A stretch of DNA of 64,000 nt from Faecalispora anaeroviscerum (GCF_947568225.1 NZ_CANOOQ010000001.1:2418001-2482000); one strand, 5' to 3'. Positions 41,541 to 51,144 are shown, counted from the stretch's first letter. Notes: generated by a model not told the origin, from the letters alone. A program made the numbers and translations.

Positions 41541-42905
41541 ATGGAGATTGGGATTGGAATTTGGGCCTTTGTGGTCTATATTCTATTTGTAATGTTTTGG
41601 TATCTCGGGTTAAAACGCACCATCGCGGAGGCGATGTTCTTAGGGATGATCATCGCCTGTGCTTTCAACGGAATTAATCAGATTCCCGCTACACTGGCCA
41701 GCAGCTTTGCGGATGCGGTACAGGAAAATGTAATGGCAGCTATTATTCTGTTTACGGTAATGGCCTCTATTATGACGAAAACAGGAATTATCAACCATTT
41801 GGTTAACATTTTGAATTCATTATTAGGGCGTGTTCGCGGCGGCCCGGCTTATGCTTCCACCTGCGCCAGCGGCTTATTTGGAATGGTGGCAAGCGCGAGC
41901 AGTGCCAACTCCGCCACCGTGGGTTCCATCACTGTTCCGTGGATGCTGGAGTCCGGATGGCCGAAGGAGACGGCCGCCACCATAAACACTGGCAATGCGG
42001 ATCTTGGAATCTGCGGCCCGGCTGCTTCCTCTTTATTTCTGATGCTGAGCTTCGCTCCCATTGCACAGGCGGTCAGCTACGGCGACCTGTATGTGCCTTT
42101 GCTGTGCGGTGCGTTTTGGGCTCTGGTTTACCGTTTGCTTGTAGTACGTTACTATGTATGGAAATACAAGATTCCCGCTATGGACAGCAATGCTGAAAAA
42201 CTGAGTGTTGCGGTTAAGAAGGGCGGTACATCGTTACTGATGTTTTTGGGTATTATCATACCGCTGGTTTTGACCATTGGCCCTGTCGGTGCCGTGCTGA
42301 AGAGTCAGGCTTCCTTTGGGGAGAAGGCTGTGAACGCCATTAATATCATCATCTGGGTTCCGGTACTGATCATGTCCATCTGCTTAATCCTGGGTCGTAA
42401 ACTGCTGCCGAAAACCTGGGACGGCTGGAAGAATCTTCTTTCCTCCACCTCCAAAACAGTCTGCTCCTGTGGTGCGGTTTCCCTGTTTGCTCTGACCGGA
42501 AGCTCCGCTTTGACTTTGATCGGCTTTGGAGATGGCCTGAGTACTATTTTGGGGAGCTTGAATCTGCCCAAGATTGCCATGATCCTTCTGATCGGATTTG
42601 TGGTCGCTCTGGTGGCGGGCCCGCTGAATGCTACCGCTACCACTGTCAGCCTTGGTCTGGTTGCCTATACTGCCATGGTAGCTGTGGGAGTTCCCCCTGT
42701 TACTGCTGTAGTGGCGTTTCTGCTGTTTGTTTCTACCGAGGGCTGTTCCCCTCCCATGTCCTCCCCAATTTTTATTTCCAGCAGTATTGCCGGTGTGGAA
42801 AACGTCAGCGTTATGTTCAAGCCTTTAATTTTTAACTATTTAATTCCGCTTGTTCTAGTAGGCGTTCTGGTCGCTTTGGGGATTTTACCCATCATAGGGG
42901 GTTGA
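41541..42905 (+). CDS. TRAP-like large permease, copy 2
   Basis: Paralogue of the permease at 38522: same length (454), identical start (MEIG-GIWAFVVYI) and an estimated half of positions identical by eye. The ribosome site and first 15 codons are almost the same DNA, whereas the rest has diverged more. Signature segments: SANSATVGSITVPWMLESGW and PLNATATTVSLGLVAY. It is followed by its own mini-subunit with a 6-base gap. Probably a transporter of a related compound, retained after duplication. Confidence 0.88.
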   Translation: MEIGIGIWAFVVYILFVMFWYLGLKRTIAEAMFLGMIIACAFNGINQIPATLASSFADAVQENVMAAIILFTVMASIMTKTGIINHLVNILNSLLGRVRGGPAYASTCASGLFGMVASASSANSATVGSITVPWMLESGWPKETAATINTGNADLGICGPAASSLFLMLSFAPIAQAVSYGDLYVPLLCGAFWALVYRLLVVRYYVWKYKIPAMDSNAEKLSVAVKKGGTSLLMFLGIIIPLVLTIGPVGAVLKSQASFGEKAVNAINIIIWVPVLIMSICLILGRKLLPKTWDGWKNLLSSTSKTVCSCGAVSLFALTGSSALTLIGFGDGLSTILGSLNLPKIAMILLIGFVVALVAGPLNATATTVSLGLVAYTAMVAVGVPPVTAVVAFLLFVSTEGCSPPMSSPIFISSSIAGVENVSVMFKPLIFNYLIPLVLVGVLVALGILPIIGG

Positions 42906-42911
42906 TGTACC

Positions 42912-43136
42912 ATGAAAAATATCGTCAATAATATATTTCTTTTGTTCTTGATTTTATCCATCGTATTCGCCTTAGGTTTGGTTGCCATTCAGATCGTTTC
43001 TGTTATTACCATGAATGGCGCTTTGGCCATTTGGGCGAAGAGTACCCTGCAAACACCTGTTTGTGTTCTTTGTTCTATTTCCGCGTTGGTTGCTTTTTTG
43101 CTGAGTTATCTATCTAAAACGGCAAAAGAAGATTGA
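42912..43136 (+). CDS. Mini membrane subunit of TRAP-like transporter, copy 2
   Basis: A 74-residue two-helix membrane protein (NIFLLFLILSIVFALGLVAI and PVCVLCSISALVAFLLSYL) that matches the copy-1 subunit in size, topology and position. It starts with ATG, GGGGTTG upstream, directly after the permease. Conservation of this small partner in both copies suggests that it is needed for the transporter. Confidence 0.8.
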   Translation: MKNIVNNIFLLFLILSIVFALGLVAIQIVSVITMNGALAIWAKSTLQTPVCVLCSISALVAFLLSYLSKTAKED

Positions 43137-43157
43137 TACGAATGACCGACTAAAAAG

Positions 43158-43183
43158 CCCCGCACCGAGAATTCGGTGCGGGG
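43158..43183. terminator. Bidirectional terminator
   Basis: Stem CCCCGCACCGA / TCGGTGCGGGG with a 4-base loop between convergent genes; the minus strand has TTTTT after the stem. Confidence 0.8.
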
Positions 43184-43200
43184 TTGCTTGCAGAAATGAG

Positions 43201-44697
43201 TTACAGTTCCGTATCGATAAAGGAGGAGGTATGGTGATGGTGGTGATGCTCCTGCGGTACGTCCGTTTTGTTCGAAGTATCGAATTCTTTCCCGGATTTT
43301 TTCTCCAGAGCCGGGGGTGTGAGATCCTTGACGATCAGCAGACGGGAAATACGGTTTTCCTCTACCTCCTGCACAGTCAGAGCCAGGTTTTGCACACGAA
43401 CGGTGGGGTGTTCGCCGGATTTGGGAATCCGACCCAGCATTTCCACCACCAGGCCGGCAATCGTGTCATAATCGCCATCCGGAAGGTCAACACCCACCAG
43501 GTCCGATATTTCATCGATTGAGGTGCTGCCTTCCACCGTGTAGCTGTTATCGCTGACGCGGCGGATTTCTTCCTCTTCATCGTCGAATTCGTCCTGAATG
43601 TTGCCCACGATGGCCTCAAGCAGGTCTTCCAACGTGATGATGCCCGAGGTGCCGCCGTATTCGTCGACGATCACGGCAATCTGCACTTTCTTCTCGGTCA
43701 ATTCGGTAAACAGCTGCGTGCAGCGCTTTGTTTCAGGTACAAAGTAGGCTGGGCGCATTAAATCGGTGATTTTTACGCTGCCGTTAATTTCGTTGCCTAC
43801 ATATTTGAGCAAATCCTTCACATAAATAATGCCAAGGATTGTGTCCAAATCCTCGTGAAATACCGGAATGCGGGAATATCCCTCTTCAATGGCCAGCGAT
43901 ACCACGTCGCTTATGGCGCTGGTATCTTCTACTGCGGCCACGTCGGTGCGGTGCGTCATGATTTCTTCCACCGTGGTATCGGCAAAATCGAAAATATTCT
44001 CAATCATGTCTTTGGCGCTGCCAATGATCAGGCCCTTTTCTTCGCCGACATCGACCATCATCAGAATCTCTTCTTCCGTGACGGTGTCCTCCGTGGAGTT
44101 CGGGTCAAGACCGAGGAGCTTCAGGACAAAGTTGGTGGACACAGTAAGGAACGAAATGAAAACGCTGAAAACCGAAGCGGTGGCACTTAAAATGCCGATA
44201 AAGCGGAAGCTGAGTTCTTCTGCCTTTTGCATGGCGATTTTTTTTGGCACCAGTTCGCCCAAAACAAGCGAAAAGTACGACAGGATGATGGTGATAAGTA
44301 CGGTGGAGATGCCGTGAAGCAAGGAGGTGGAAACCGGCAGGAAGCTCAGTTTTTCCGCCAGGATCGCCGCAAAGCTCTGGGAGGCCGATGCGGAGGTCAG
44401 AAACCCGGAAAGCGTGACACCAATTTGGATGGTGGAAAGAAATCGGCTGGAGTTTTCCGTCAGCTTCAGAATTTTTTCCGCTTTTTTATCGCCATCCTCC
44501 GCCATTTTTTTAACTTTGTTGTCGTTAAGTGTGATAATGGCAATTTCTGATGCCGCAAAAAATGCGTTGACCAGAATCAGAAGAAATAGAATCAGCAATG
44601 AAACAAACGGATGGAAGGCTGGATCGACGGCTTCGGCGGTCTGCATGCTGAGCAGCATCGGTGCGCCGGATAATATGCCCGCAGGTTCGGGAGGCAT
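43201..44697 (-). CDS. Hemolysin-type CNNM/CBS/CorC membrane protein
   Basis: A 498-residue member of the CorB/CNNM family (magnesium or other cation efflux-related; often called hemolysins). Order: an N-terminal transmembrane DUF21 domain (residues about 30-200, SLLILFLLILVNAFFAASEI), a CBS pair (about 215-340, THRTDVAAVEDTSAISDVV, GIIYVKDLL) and a CorC_HlyC domain with IAVIVDEYGGTSGIITLEDL (about 360). Start at 44697 chosen for AAAGGGG at good spacing; 44745 is possible. The C-terminal tail contains six consecutive histidines. Monocistronic, convergent with the transporter. Confidence 0.92.
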   Translation of the reverse strand: MPPEPAGILSGAPMLLSMQTAEAVDPAFHPFVSLLILFLLILVNAFFAASEIAIITLNDNKVKKMAEDGDKKAEKILKLTENSSRFLSTIQIGVTLSGFLTSASASQSFAAILAEKLSFLPVSTSLLHGISTVLITIILSYFSLVLGELVPKKIAMQKAEELSFRFIGILSATASVFSVFISFLTVSTNFVLKLLGLDPNSTEDTVTEEEILMMVDVGEEKGLIIGSAKDMIENIFDFADTTVEEIMTHRTDVAAVEDTSAISDVVSLAIEEGYSRIPVFHEDLDTILGIIYVKDLLKYVGNEINGSVKITDLMRPAYFVPETKRCTQLFTELTEKKVQIAVIVDEYGGTSGIITLEDLLEAIVGNIQDEFDDEEEEIRRVSDNSYTVEGSTSIDEISDLVGVDLPDGDYDTIAGLVVEMLGRIPKSGEHPTVRVQNLALTVQEVEENRISRLLIVKDLTPPALEKKSGKEFDTSNKTDVPQEHHHHHHTSSFIDTEL

Positions 44698-45011
44698 GTA
44701 TTTTTCCCCTTTCGAATTGTAAAATAATTCAGTATGATTCCCCAAGGCTCTGTAAATTAGTTAGTTTCTATTGTATCTTATTTCAAGTAGGCATGTCAAA
44801 CCTCCCCAGCCCGAGCAGCGCAGGGCGCGCGCAGATGAGGCATTGTGAGCGGGATATAGAATACGATGTGCGACTATTTTGACCCGATTGCCGCCAAAAT
44901 GGGGGAAAATGGGTACTGGCGCGGGAATGCCAATGCTTTTTGCTAAGAAAACATTCTTTAATTGTTTTTTCGAAAAATGCACTGAAAAGCCAAAATTCGG
45001 AACCGGCAGCC

Positions 45012-45040
45012 TTTACACTATAGTAAAAAAATGATAAAAT
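45012..45040 (+). promoter_or_regulatory. Promoter of pyruvate:ferredoxin oxidoreductase
   Basis: TTTACA (45012-45017), 17 bases, TAAAAT (45035-45040), 85 bases before the ATG. The rest of 44698-45125 shows no gene or RNA. Confidence 0.7.
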
Positions 45041-45125
45041 GAACGCAGGCACAGAAAGGTATAGGGCTGTGCAGGTTTTTATGCTCGCTTACTAATTCTG
45101 TATCCTTAAAGGAGGAAATTATTAC

Positions 45126-48100
45126 ATGGCAAGAAAAACAAAAACCATAGACGGCAATACCGCCGCGGCGCATGTTTCTTATGCGTTTACGGACGTTGCT
45201 GCCATCTATCCGATCACGCCTTCCTCTGTGATGGCGGATGAGACGGACAAGTATGCCGCAAATGGACTCAAAAATCTGTTCGGCAGAGAGGTTCAGGTTA
45301 CGGAAATGCAGTCTGAGGCTGGTGCGGCCGGTGCTGTGCACGGCTCTTTGGCGGCAGGCGCGCTGACGACTACCTATACCGCTTCTCAGGGCCTGCTTCT
45401 GATGATCCCGAACATGTACAAGATGGCCGGTGAGCTGCTGCCTGCGGTAATTCATGTTTCCGCGCGTGCCCTTGCAACTCATGCACTTTCTATCTTTGGC
45501 GATCATTCCGACATTTATGCCTGTCGCCAAACCGGTTTCGCCATGTTGTGCTCCAATAACCCACAAGAGGTTATGGATTTGGGTGCGGTTGCGCACCTTG
45601 CCGCGATTCGCAGCAGAGTTCCGTTCCTCCATTTCTTCGACGGCTTCCGTACTTCTCACGAAGTTCAGAAGGTGGCTGCGTGGGATTATAAGGATCTGGA
45701 CGAAATGCTTGATAAAGACGCTGTGGCTGCGTTCCGCCGCCGTGCGCTGAACCCGGAGCATCCCGTACTGCGCGGCAGCGCTCAGAACGGCGATATCTTC
45801 TTCCAGGCGAGAGAAGCAAGCAACCCCTATTATGACGCCGTGCCCGAGATCGTGATCGACTACATGAATCAGGTCAACGCGAAGATCGGCACAGACTATA
45901 AGCCCTTTAACTACTATGGACACCCCGAGGCTGATCGCGTGATCATTGCCATGGGTTCCATCTGCGACTGCACCGAAGAGGTTATCGATTACCTAAACGC
46001 CGCAGGCGAGAAGGTTGGTTTGGTGAAGGTTCACCTGTATCGTCCCTTCGTTGCGAAGTACCTGCTCGACGTGCTGCCGAAATCGGTAAAGAAGATTTCT
46101 GTTCTTGACAGAACAAAGGAGCCCGGCTCCATCGGCGAGCCCCTGTTCCTGGATGTGCTGGCTGCTCTGGCCGACAGCGATTTCTCGGATGTGCCCGTAT
46201 ACACCGGCCGCTATGGTCTTGGTTCCAAGGACACCACGCCCGACGACGTAATCGCCGTATACCGCAACATGCTGGCTGAAGATCCGAAGAAGCGCTTCAC
46301 CATTGGCATTGTGGACGACCTGACTCACCTTTCTCTGCCCATTCCGGAGAGAGTAAACACCGTTCCCAAGGGAACTCATTCCTGCAAATTCTGGGGCCTT
46401 GGCGCAGACGGTACTGTTGGCGCGAACAAGAACTCCATTAAGATCATCGGTGACCACACCGACATGTTTGCGCAGGGCTATTTTGATTATGATTCCAAGA
46501 AATCCGGCGGCCTGACGGTTTCTCACCTGCGTTTTGGTGACAAGCCGATCAAATCCACCTATTATATCACCCAGGCTGACTTTGTTGCCTGCCACAACCC
46601 CTCTTATATCGACAAATACGATATTGTTGAGGATCTGAAAAAGGGCGGAAGCTTCCTGCTGAACTGCCCGTGGGATGTGGAAGAGCTCGATCATCGTCTG
46701 CCCGGCAAGATGAAGAGATATATTGCTCAGAACGACATTCACTTCTACACCATCGATGGCATTAAGATCGGTAAGGAACTGGGTCTTGGCGGACGCATCA
46801 ACACCATTCTGCAGGCTGCGTTCTTCAAAATCGCGAACATCATCCCGATTGAGCAGGCTGTGGAATTCATGAAGGCCGCTGCAACCAAGTCTTACAGCAA
46901 GAAGGGCGACAAGGTTGTTGCGATGAACCATGCGGCGATTGACCGTGGTGTTGATGGATTCCGTGAGGTTCAGGTACCCGAGAGCTGGAAGAACGCTCCC
47001 GATACCAAAGAAGCGGTTGAAATCAAGGGCGATCGTCCCGAGCTGATCAGCTATGTGAAGAACATCCTTGATCCGGTCAACGCCTTCCGCGGCAGCAAGC
47101 TGACGGTTTCTGACTTTAAGGATTATGCAGACGGCACCGTGCCGCAGGGCAGCGCCGCTTATGAGAAGCGCGGCATTGCCGTGGATGTTCCCGAGTGGAA
47201 CCCCGACAACTGCATCCAGTGCAACTTCTGCTCCTATGTGTGTCCGCACGCGGTCATCCGCCCGCTCGTTATGACTCCCGAAGAGCTGGCGAAGGCTCCC
47301 GCACAGACCAAGTCTAAGGATTTGAACGGTCTGCCGGGCCTGAAGTTCACCATCGCTGTTTCTACCCTCGATTGCACCGGCTGCGGCTCCTGCGCACAGG
47401 TTTGCCCGGGCATGAAGGGCAACAAGGCTTTGACTCTCAAGCCGATCGACACTCAGCTGGCCGGCGCAGAGGTATTTGAATACGGCAGAACCCTCTCCGA
47501 GAAACCGGAGCTGCTCGAAAAGTTTAAGGATACTACCGTAAAGGGCAGCCAGTTCCACCAGCCGCTGCTCGAATTCTCCGGCGCGTGCGCAGGCTGCGGT
47601 GAAACTCCTTATGCCAAGCTGACAACTCAGCTGTTCGGCGACAGAATGTTTATCGCGAATGCAACCGGCTGTTCCTCCATTTGGGGTGGTTCCGCACCTG
47701 CAACCCCTTACACTGTAAACCGTCAGGGCCGCGGCCCCGCGTGGTCCAACTCCCTGTTTGAGGACAATGCTGAGTTTGGCTTTGGCATGGCCCTGGGCCA
47801 GAAGGCTGTTCGCAACCGTCTGATTGATTACGTTGATCAGATTGTGGCGCTGAATGATGCTTCCGCAGAACTGAAGGAAGCCGGACAGAACTATGTTAGC
47901 ACTCTGGCAAGCAGCGGCGAAAACCAGAAGGCCGCGACGACTCTGCTGGCAGAGCTGGAGAAGGTTCAGCCCAAGGGCGGCGAGCTTGGCAGACTGGCCG
48001 GACAGATTCTGGAGGACAGAGATTACCTCGCGAAGAAGTCTATGTGGATTTTCGGCGGCGACGGCTGGGCGTATGACATTGGCTTCGGCGGTCTGGATCA

Positions 48101-48683
48101 CGTGATTGCTTCCGGTGAGAACGTGAACATCCTGGTATTCGATACCGAGGTGTACTCCAACACCGGCGGACAGGCATCCAAATCTACTCCTACTGGTTCT
48201 GTGGCACAGTTTGCGGCAACCGGCAAGGCGATCAAGAAGAAGGATCTGGCCGGAATTGCCATGACCTACGGCTATGTATACGTTGCTCATGTTGCGATGG
48301 GTGCCGATTACAACCAGTGCCTGAAGGCGTTCCACGAGGCGGAGAGCTACAATGGCCCGTCCCTGATCATTGCGTATGCTCCCTGCATCAACCATGGCAT
48401 TAAGGGCGGCATGACCGTTGCACAGGCAGAAGAGAAGAAAGCAGTTGCTTCCGGCTACTGGCACAACTACCGCTTCGACCCGCGCCGTGCGGACGAGGGC
48501 AAGAATCCCTTCCAGCTCGACAGCAAGGCTCCTACTGACAGCTATCGCGACTTTATTCTGGGCGAGGTTCGTTACAGCTCGCTGACCCGTGCGTTCCCTG
48601 AGCGTGCGGAGATGCTGTTCGAAAAGGCCGAGGAAGACGCGAAGAAGACTTACGAGGATCTGGAAGCGAGAGCGAAGGAATAA
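45126..48683 (+). CDS. nifJ: Pyruvate:ferredoxin (flavodoxin) oxidoreductase
   Basis: A single-chain, 1185-residue thiamine-diphosphate Fe-S enzyme that oxidises pyruvate to acetyl-CoA, CO2 and reduced ferredoxin; the centre of anaerobic pyruvate metabolism. Domain order is standard: N-terminal pyrimidine-binding half (AAHVSYAFTDVAAIYPITPS), the CoA and gamma regions, an inserted 2x4Fe-4S ferredoxin domain (CIQCNFCSYVCPHA and CTGCGSCAQVCPG), then the TPP-binding domain (ACAGCGETPYAKL, ATGCSSIWGGSAP, GDGWAYDIGFGGLDH). AAAGGAGG precedes the ATG. Codon use favours frequent codons, as for a highly expressed gene. The gene is monocistronic. Confidence 0.98.
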   Translation: MARKTKTIDGNTAAAHVSYAFTDVAAIYPITPSSVMADETDKYAANGLKNLFGREVQVTEMQSEAGAAGAVHGSLAAGALTTTYTASQGLLLMIPNMYKMAGELLPAVIHVSARALATHALSIFGDHSDIYACRQTGFAMLCSNNPQEVMDLGAVAHLAAIRSRVPFLHFFDGFRTSHEVQKVAAWDYKDLDEMLDKDAVAAFRRRALNPEHPVLRGSAQNGDIFFQAREASNPYYDAVPEIVIDYMNQVNAKIGTDYKPFNYYGHPEADRVIIAMGSICDCTEEVIDYLNAAGEKVGLVKVHLYRPFVAKYLLDVLPKSVKKISVLDRTKEPGSIGEPLFLDVLAALADSDFSDVPVYTGRYGLGSKDTTPDDVIAVYRNMLAEDPKKRFTIGIVDDLTHLSLPIPERVNTVPKGTHSCKFWGLGADGTVGANKNSIKIIGDHTDMFAQGYFDYDSKKSGGLTVSHLRFGDKPIKSTYYITQADFVACHNPSYIDKYDIVEDLKKGGSFLLNCPWDVEELDHRLPGKMKRYIAQNDIHFYTIDGIKIGKELGLGGRINTILQAAFFKIANIIPIEQAVEFMKAAATKSYSKKGDKVVAMNHAAIDRGVDGFREVQVPESWKNAPDTKEAVEIKGDRPELISYVKNILDPVNAFRGSKLTVSDFKDYADGTVPQGSAAYEKRGIAVDVPEWNPDNCIQCNFCSYVCPHAVIRPLVMTPEELAKAPAQTKSKDLNGLPGLKFTIAVSTLDCTGCGSCAQVCPGMKGNKALTLKPIDTQLAGAEVFEYGRTLSEKPELLEKFKDTTVKGSQFHQPLLEFSGACAGCGETPYAKLTTQLFGDRMFIANATGCSSIWGGSAPATPYTVNRQGRGPAWSNSLFEDNAEFGFGMALGQKAVRNRLIDYVDQIVALNDASAELKEAGQNYVSTLASSGENQKAATTLLAELEKVQPKGGELGRLAGQILEDRDYLAKKSMWIFGGDGWAYDIGFGGLDHVIASGENVNILVFDTEVYSNTGGQASKSTPTGSVAQFAATGKAIKKKDLAGIAMTYGYVYVAHVAMGADYNQCLKAFHEAESYNGPSLIIAYAPCINHGIKGGMTVAQAEEKKAVASGYWHNYRFDPRRADEGKNPFQLDSKAPTDSYRDFILGEVRYSSLTRAFPERAEMLFEKAEEDAKKTYEDLEARAKE

Positions 48684-48740
48684 TTCGGTTTCGTTCCATT
48701 TAATCAATCATTTGCCGCAACCTGTGATTGCGGTGTAAAC

Positions 48741-48772
48741 AAATTCCCCCGCCGGGCCCGGCGGGGGAATTT
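48741..48772. terminator. Perfect 32-bp palindrome after nifJ
   Basis: AAATTCCCCCGCCGGG followed at once by its complement, no spacer; 58 bases past the nifJ stop. It can form a GC-rich terminator hairpin, but the T-run is weak. Confidence 0.65.
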
Positions 48773-48955
48773 GGCATTTATGTGACGATCGGGAGCAAAT
48801 TTAGACGATGTTGGGAGAAGATGCTTTCTGATTATTTCGCTTTCAAATGAGCATTTTTGATCTGTGGCTGTGCCGGGATTGACTTTCTCTTTTTTCCTGG
48901 AATATAATAAAGCAAATGATGAGAACAGGCCGCCGGCCGGAAAGAGTGAAACTGC

Positions 48956-49711
48956 ATGCCGAGATTTTTTATCGAATTTCCCTGCGCGCCGGGGGATGAG
49001 CCCTGGGTAGAGGGAGAAAACGGAGCGCATATCGTCAAATCCCTGCGGATGCGCGAGGGAGAAACGATGACGCTGTGCGACGGGAATGGGACGGATTACC
49101 ACTGCGTGCTGTTGCAGACGGAATCGGCCCGTGCGCAGGTGCGCGTGCTGAAGCAGACGAAGAGCATCAGTGAGCCCTCTGTTTTTGTGACGGTATATCA
49201 GTCTTTGCCAAAGGCGGACAAGATGGATGCCGTGGTGCAGAAAGCGGTGGAGTGTGGCGCGTGCCGCGTAGTGCCGGTACTCAGCGCGCGGTGTGTGTCG
49301 CGCCCGGATGAGAAAGCGGCGCGCAAGAAGACGGAGCGCTGGCAGAAAATCGCGCTGGAGGCGGCCAAGCAGTCCGGCCGGGGAATTGTGCCGGAGGTTG
49401 CGCAGATCACGCCGTATGCCAAGGCGGTGGAGCGGGCAGAGGCGGACGGTGGCAGACTGCTGTTCTTTTATGAAGGCGGCGGGCAGAGCCTGCGCAGCCT
49501 GGGGCTGGAAAATGAGAAGCGTATTTCTTTGTTCATCGGGCCAGAGGGTGGCTTCGCAGTAGACGAGGTGGAGCTGGCCCGCGAAAGCGGCGCACAGATA
49601 GCGACGCTGGGCCCGCGGATTTTTCGCACAGAAACGGCGCCGGTTGCGGCTCTCTCGGCATTGATGATGCTGACCGGGAACATGGAGCAGGACGCGGTTT
49701 GGGAGGAATGA
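48956..49711 (+). CDS. rsmE: 16S rRNA (uracil-1498-N3)-methyltransferase
   Basis: Methylates U1498 of 16S rRNA; a SPOUT knotted-fold methyltransferase of 251 residues. The N-terminal PUA-like part (RFFIEFPCAPGDEPWVEG) is followed by the SPOUT region with the SAM-binding hallmarks FIGPEGGFAVDEVELA and LGPRIFRTETAPVAAL. It overlaps nothing but is separated by only three bases from the SDR gene, so the two form an operon with the flavodoxin. The start has a weak GGAAAG site. Confidence 0.95.
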   Translation: MPRFFIEFPCAPGDEPWVEGENGAHIVKSLRMREGETMTLCDGNGTDYHCVLLQTESARAQVRVLKQTKSISEPSVFVTVYQSLPKADKMDAVVQKAVECGACRVVPVLSARCVSRPDEKAARKKTERWQKIALEAAKQSGRGIVPEVAQITPYAKAVERAEADGGRLLFFYEGGGQSLRSLGLENEKRISLFIGPEGGFAVDEVELARESGAQIATLGPRIFRTETAPVAALSALMMLTGNMEQDAVWEE

Positions 49712-49714
49712 CCA

Positions 49715-50473
49715 TTGGAAGAACATAAAACAGTTTTAATTACCGGGGCCTCGCGCGGCATCGGCAGCGAAATCGCGCGCCGGTTCGCCCTTGCTGGGTA
49801 CCGGGTTGTGCTGAATTACAATAGAAGCGAACAACAGGCGCGGGAGCTGGCGAAAACATTGGAGCTGCAGCTTGGTGTTTCCCCCGGGGAGCGGGTGCTG
49901 CCCGTTTGTGCCGACGTTGCCGACCGGCAGCAGGTAGAGAAAATGTTTGACGAGGCGGAGTCTCACTTCGGCGGTATTGATGTGCTAGTGAACAACGCCG
50001 GAATCGCGCAGCAGAAGCTGATTACCGACCTGACGGACGACGACTGGCGCAGGATGTTCGCGGTACATGTGGACGGCGCGTTTTATTGCAGCCGCCGCGC
50101 TTTGCAGGGGATGGTTCGTCGGCACAGCGGGAAGATCATCAATGTGTCTTCCATGTGGGGGCAGATCGGCGGCTCGTGCGAGGTGCATTATTCCGCCGCC
50201 AAGGCTGCGCTGATCGGTATGACGCGCGCTTTGGCAAAAGAAGTGGGGCCGTCGGGGGTTCAGGTGAACTGCGTGGCTCCCGGGGTGATCGATACCGAGA
50301 TGAACGGGGCACTTGCGGCCGAAACGCTGGAACAGCTCTGCGAAGAAACGCCGCTCGGCATGCTCGGCACCTGCCGTGACATTGCGGAGGCCGTGCTCTT
50401 TCTGGCGGATAGCCGGTCGGATTTTATCACCGGACAGGTGCTGGGGGTCAACGGCGGCATGGTGATCGGTTGA
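49715..50473 (+). CDS. Short-chain dehydrogenase/reductase (FabG-like)
   Basis: A 252-residue SDR. NAD(P) motif TGASRGIGSEIARRFALAG at the start, NNAGIAQQKL, catalytic Ser in NVSSMWGQIG, and YSAAKAALIGMTR with the Tyr-Lys pair. The end reads ITGQVLGVNGG. The profile is close to 3-oxoacyl-ACP reductase FabG, although the operon context (rsmE, flavodoxin) does not include fatty-acid synthesis genes. The start is a TTG at 49715 with GGGAGG upstream. A general oxidoreductase role is as likely. Confidence 0.93.
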   Translation: MEEHKTVLITGASRGIGSEIARRFALAGYRVVLNYNRSEQQARELAKTLELQLGVSPGERVLPVCADVADRQQVEKMFDEAESHFGGIDVLVNNAGIAQQKLITDLTDDDWRRMFAVHVDGAFYCSRRALQGMVRRHSGKIINVSSMWGQIGGSCEVHYSAAKAALIGMTRALAKEVGPSGVQVNCVAPGVIDTEMNGALAAETLEQLCEETPLGMLGTCRDIAEAVLFLADSRSDFITGQVLGVNGGMVIG

Positions 50474-50486
50474 TGGAGGAAAATAG

Positions 50487-51014
50487 ATGAAGCGCGTTGC
50501 AGTGATCTATCAGTCAAAATACGGTGCGACTAAGCAGTACGCACAGTGGATCGCCCGGAATTTGGGAGCGGAGCTTCTGGAGCGTTCCACCGTTTTGCCG
50601 GCATCTTTGCGAGAGTTTGATGTGGTCGTGTATGGTGGCGGCCTGTATGCCGGCGGTATTGCCGGTGTGGATTTGGTGGCAAAGCACCCCTGCCCCTCGT
50701 TGGTGGTGTTTACGGTGGGGCTGGCAAACCCGGCAATTACAGATTATTCGGAGATTCTGAATCGAAATTTCCCCCCGAAGCAGAGGGAAAAGCTCAAAGT
50801 GTTCCATTTGCGCGGCGCGATGGATTACGGCAGGCTGGGGCCGGTTCACCGAGGCATGATGGCGATGATGAAGAAAATGACGATTGATCCGAAAGCGCCG
50901 GAAGACCGGACGGACGAGGACCGGCTAATGCTGGAAACGTATGGGAAATCCGTGAATTTTATTGACGAAGCGTCGATTGCTCCTTTGGTGGAGTATGTAA
51001 AGGGACTGCTGTAA
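50487..51014 (+). CDS. Flavodoxin domain protein (HemG-like)
   Basis: A 175-residue flavodoxin-fold protein of the type related to protoporphyrinogen oxidase HemG: FMN loop YQSKYGATKQYAQWIA near residue 8, then YGGGLYAGGIAGVDLV and a C-terminal helix. The role in this operon is unclear; the same family includes flavin-binding quinone or heme-pathway enzymes. GGAGG precedes the ATG. It is convergent with the glycyl-tRNA synthetase gene, with a bidirectional terminator between. Confidence 0.88.
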   Translation: MKRVAVIYQSKYGATKQYAQWIARNLGAELLERSTVLPASLREFDVVVYGGGLYAGGIAGVDLVAKHPCPSLVVFTVGLANPAITDYSEILNRNFPPKQREKLKVFHLRGAMDYGRLGPVHRGMMAMMKKMTIDPKAPEDRTDEDRLMLETYGKSVNFIDEASIAPLVEYVKGLL

Positions 51015-51113
51015 TTTTTTAGGAAAAAATTCATGAAATGGATTCTGTACAGCATACTCACGGAGCAGGCGGCTCTTCGTCTTGCGTGTGAATTGTTTTT
51101 GGTAAAGAAAAAA

Positions 51114-51144
51114 TCTCCCGCTGTTCTGAATGAACAGCGGGAGA
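51114..51144. terminator. Bidirectional terminator
   Basis: Stem TCTCCCGCTGTTC / GAACAGCGGGAGA with a 5-base loop, flanked by AAAAAA on the left and TTTTA on the right, between convergent genes. Confidence 0.85.

Noticed and set aside
45126..48683. Nitrogen-fixation context from the name nifJ
   Set aside because: No nif genes nearby; this is the ordinary pyruvate:ferredoxin oxidoreductase of anaerobes.
45993..48707. 904-codon open frame on the minus strand under nifJ
   Set aside because: Mirror of a biased, highly expressed gene; no known motifs, no promoter or ribosome site.
48704..49726. 340-codon minus-strand frame over rsmE
   Set aside because: rsmE motifs (GPEGG, RTETAP) are decisive; the antisense frame is shadow.
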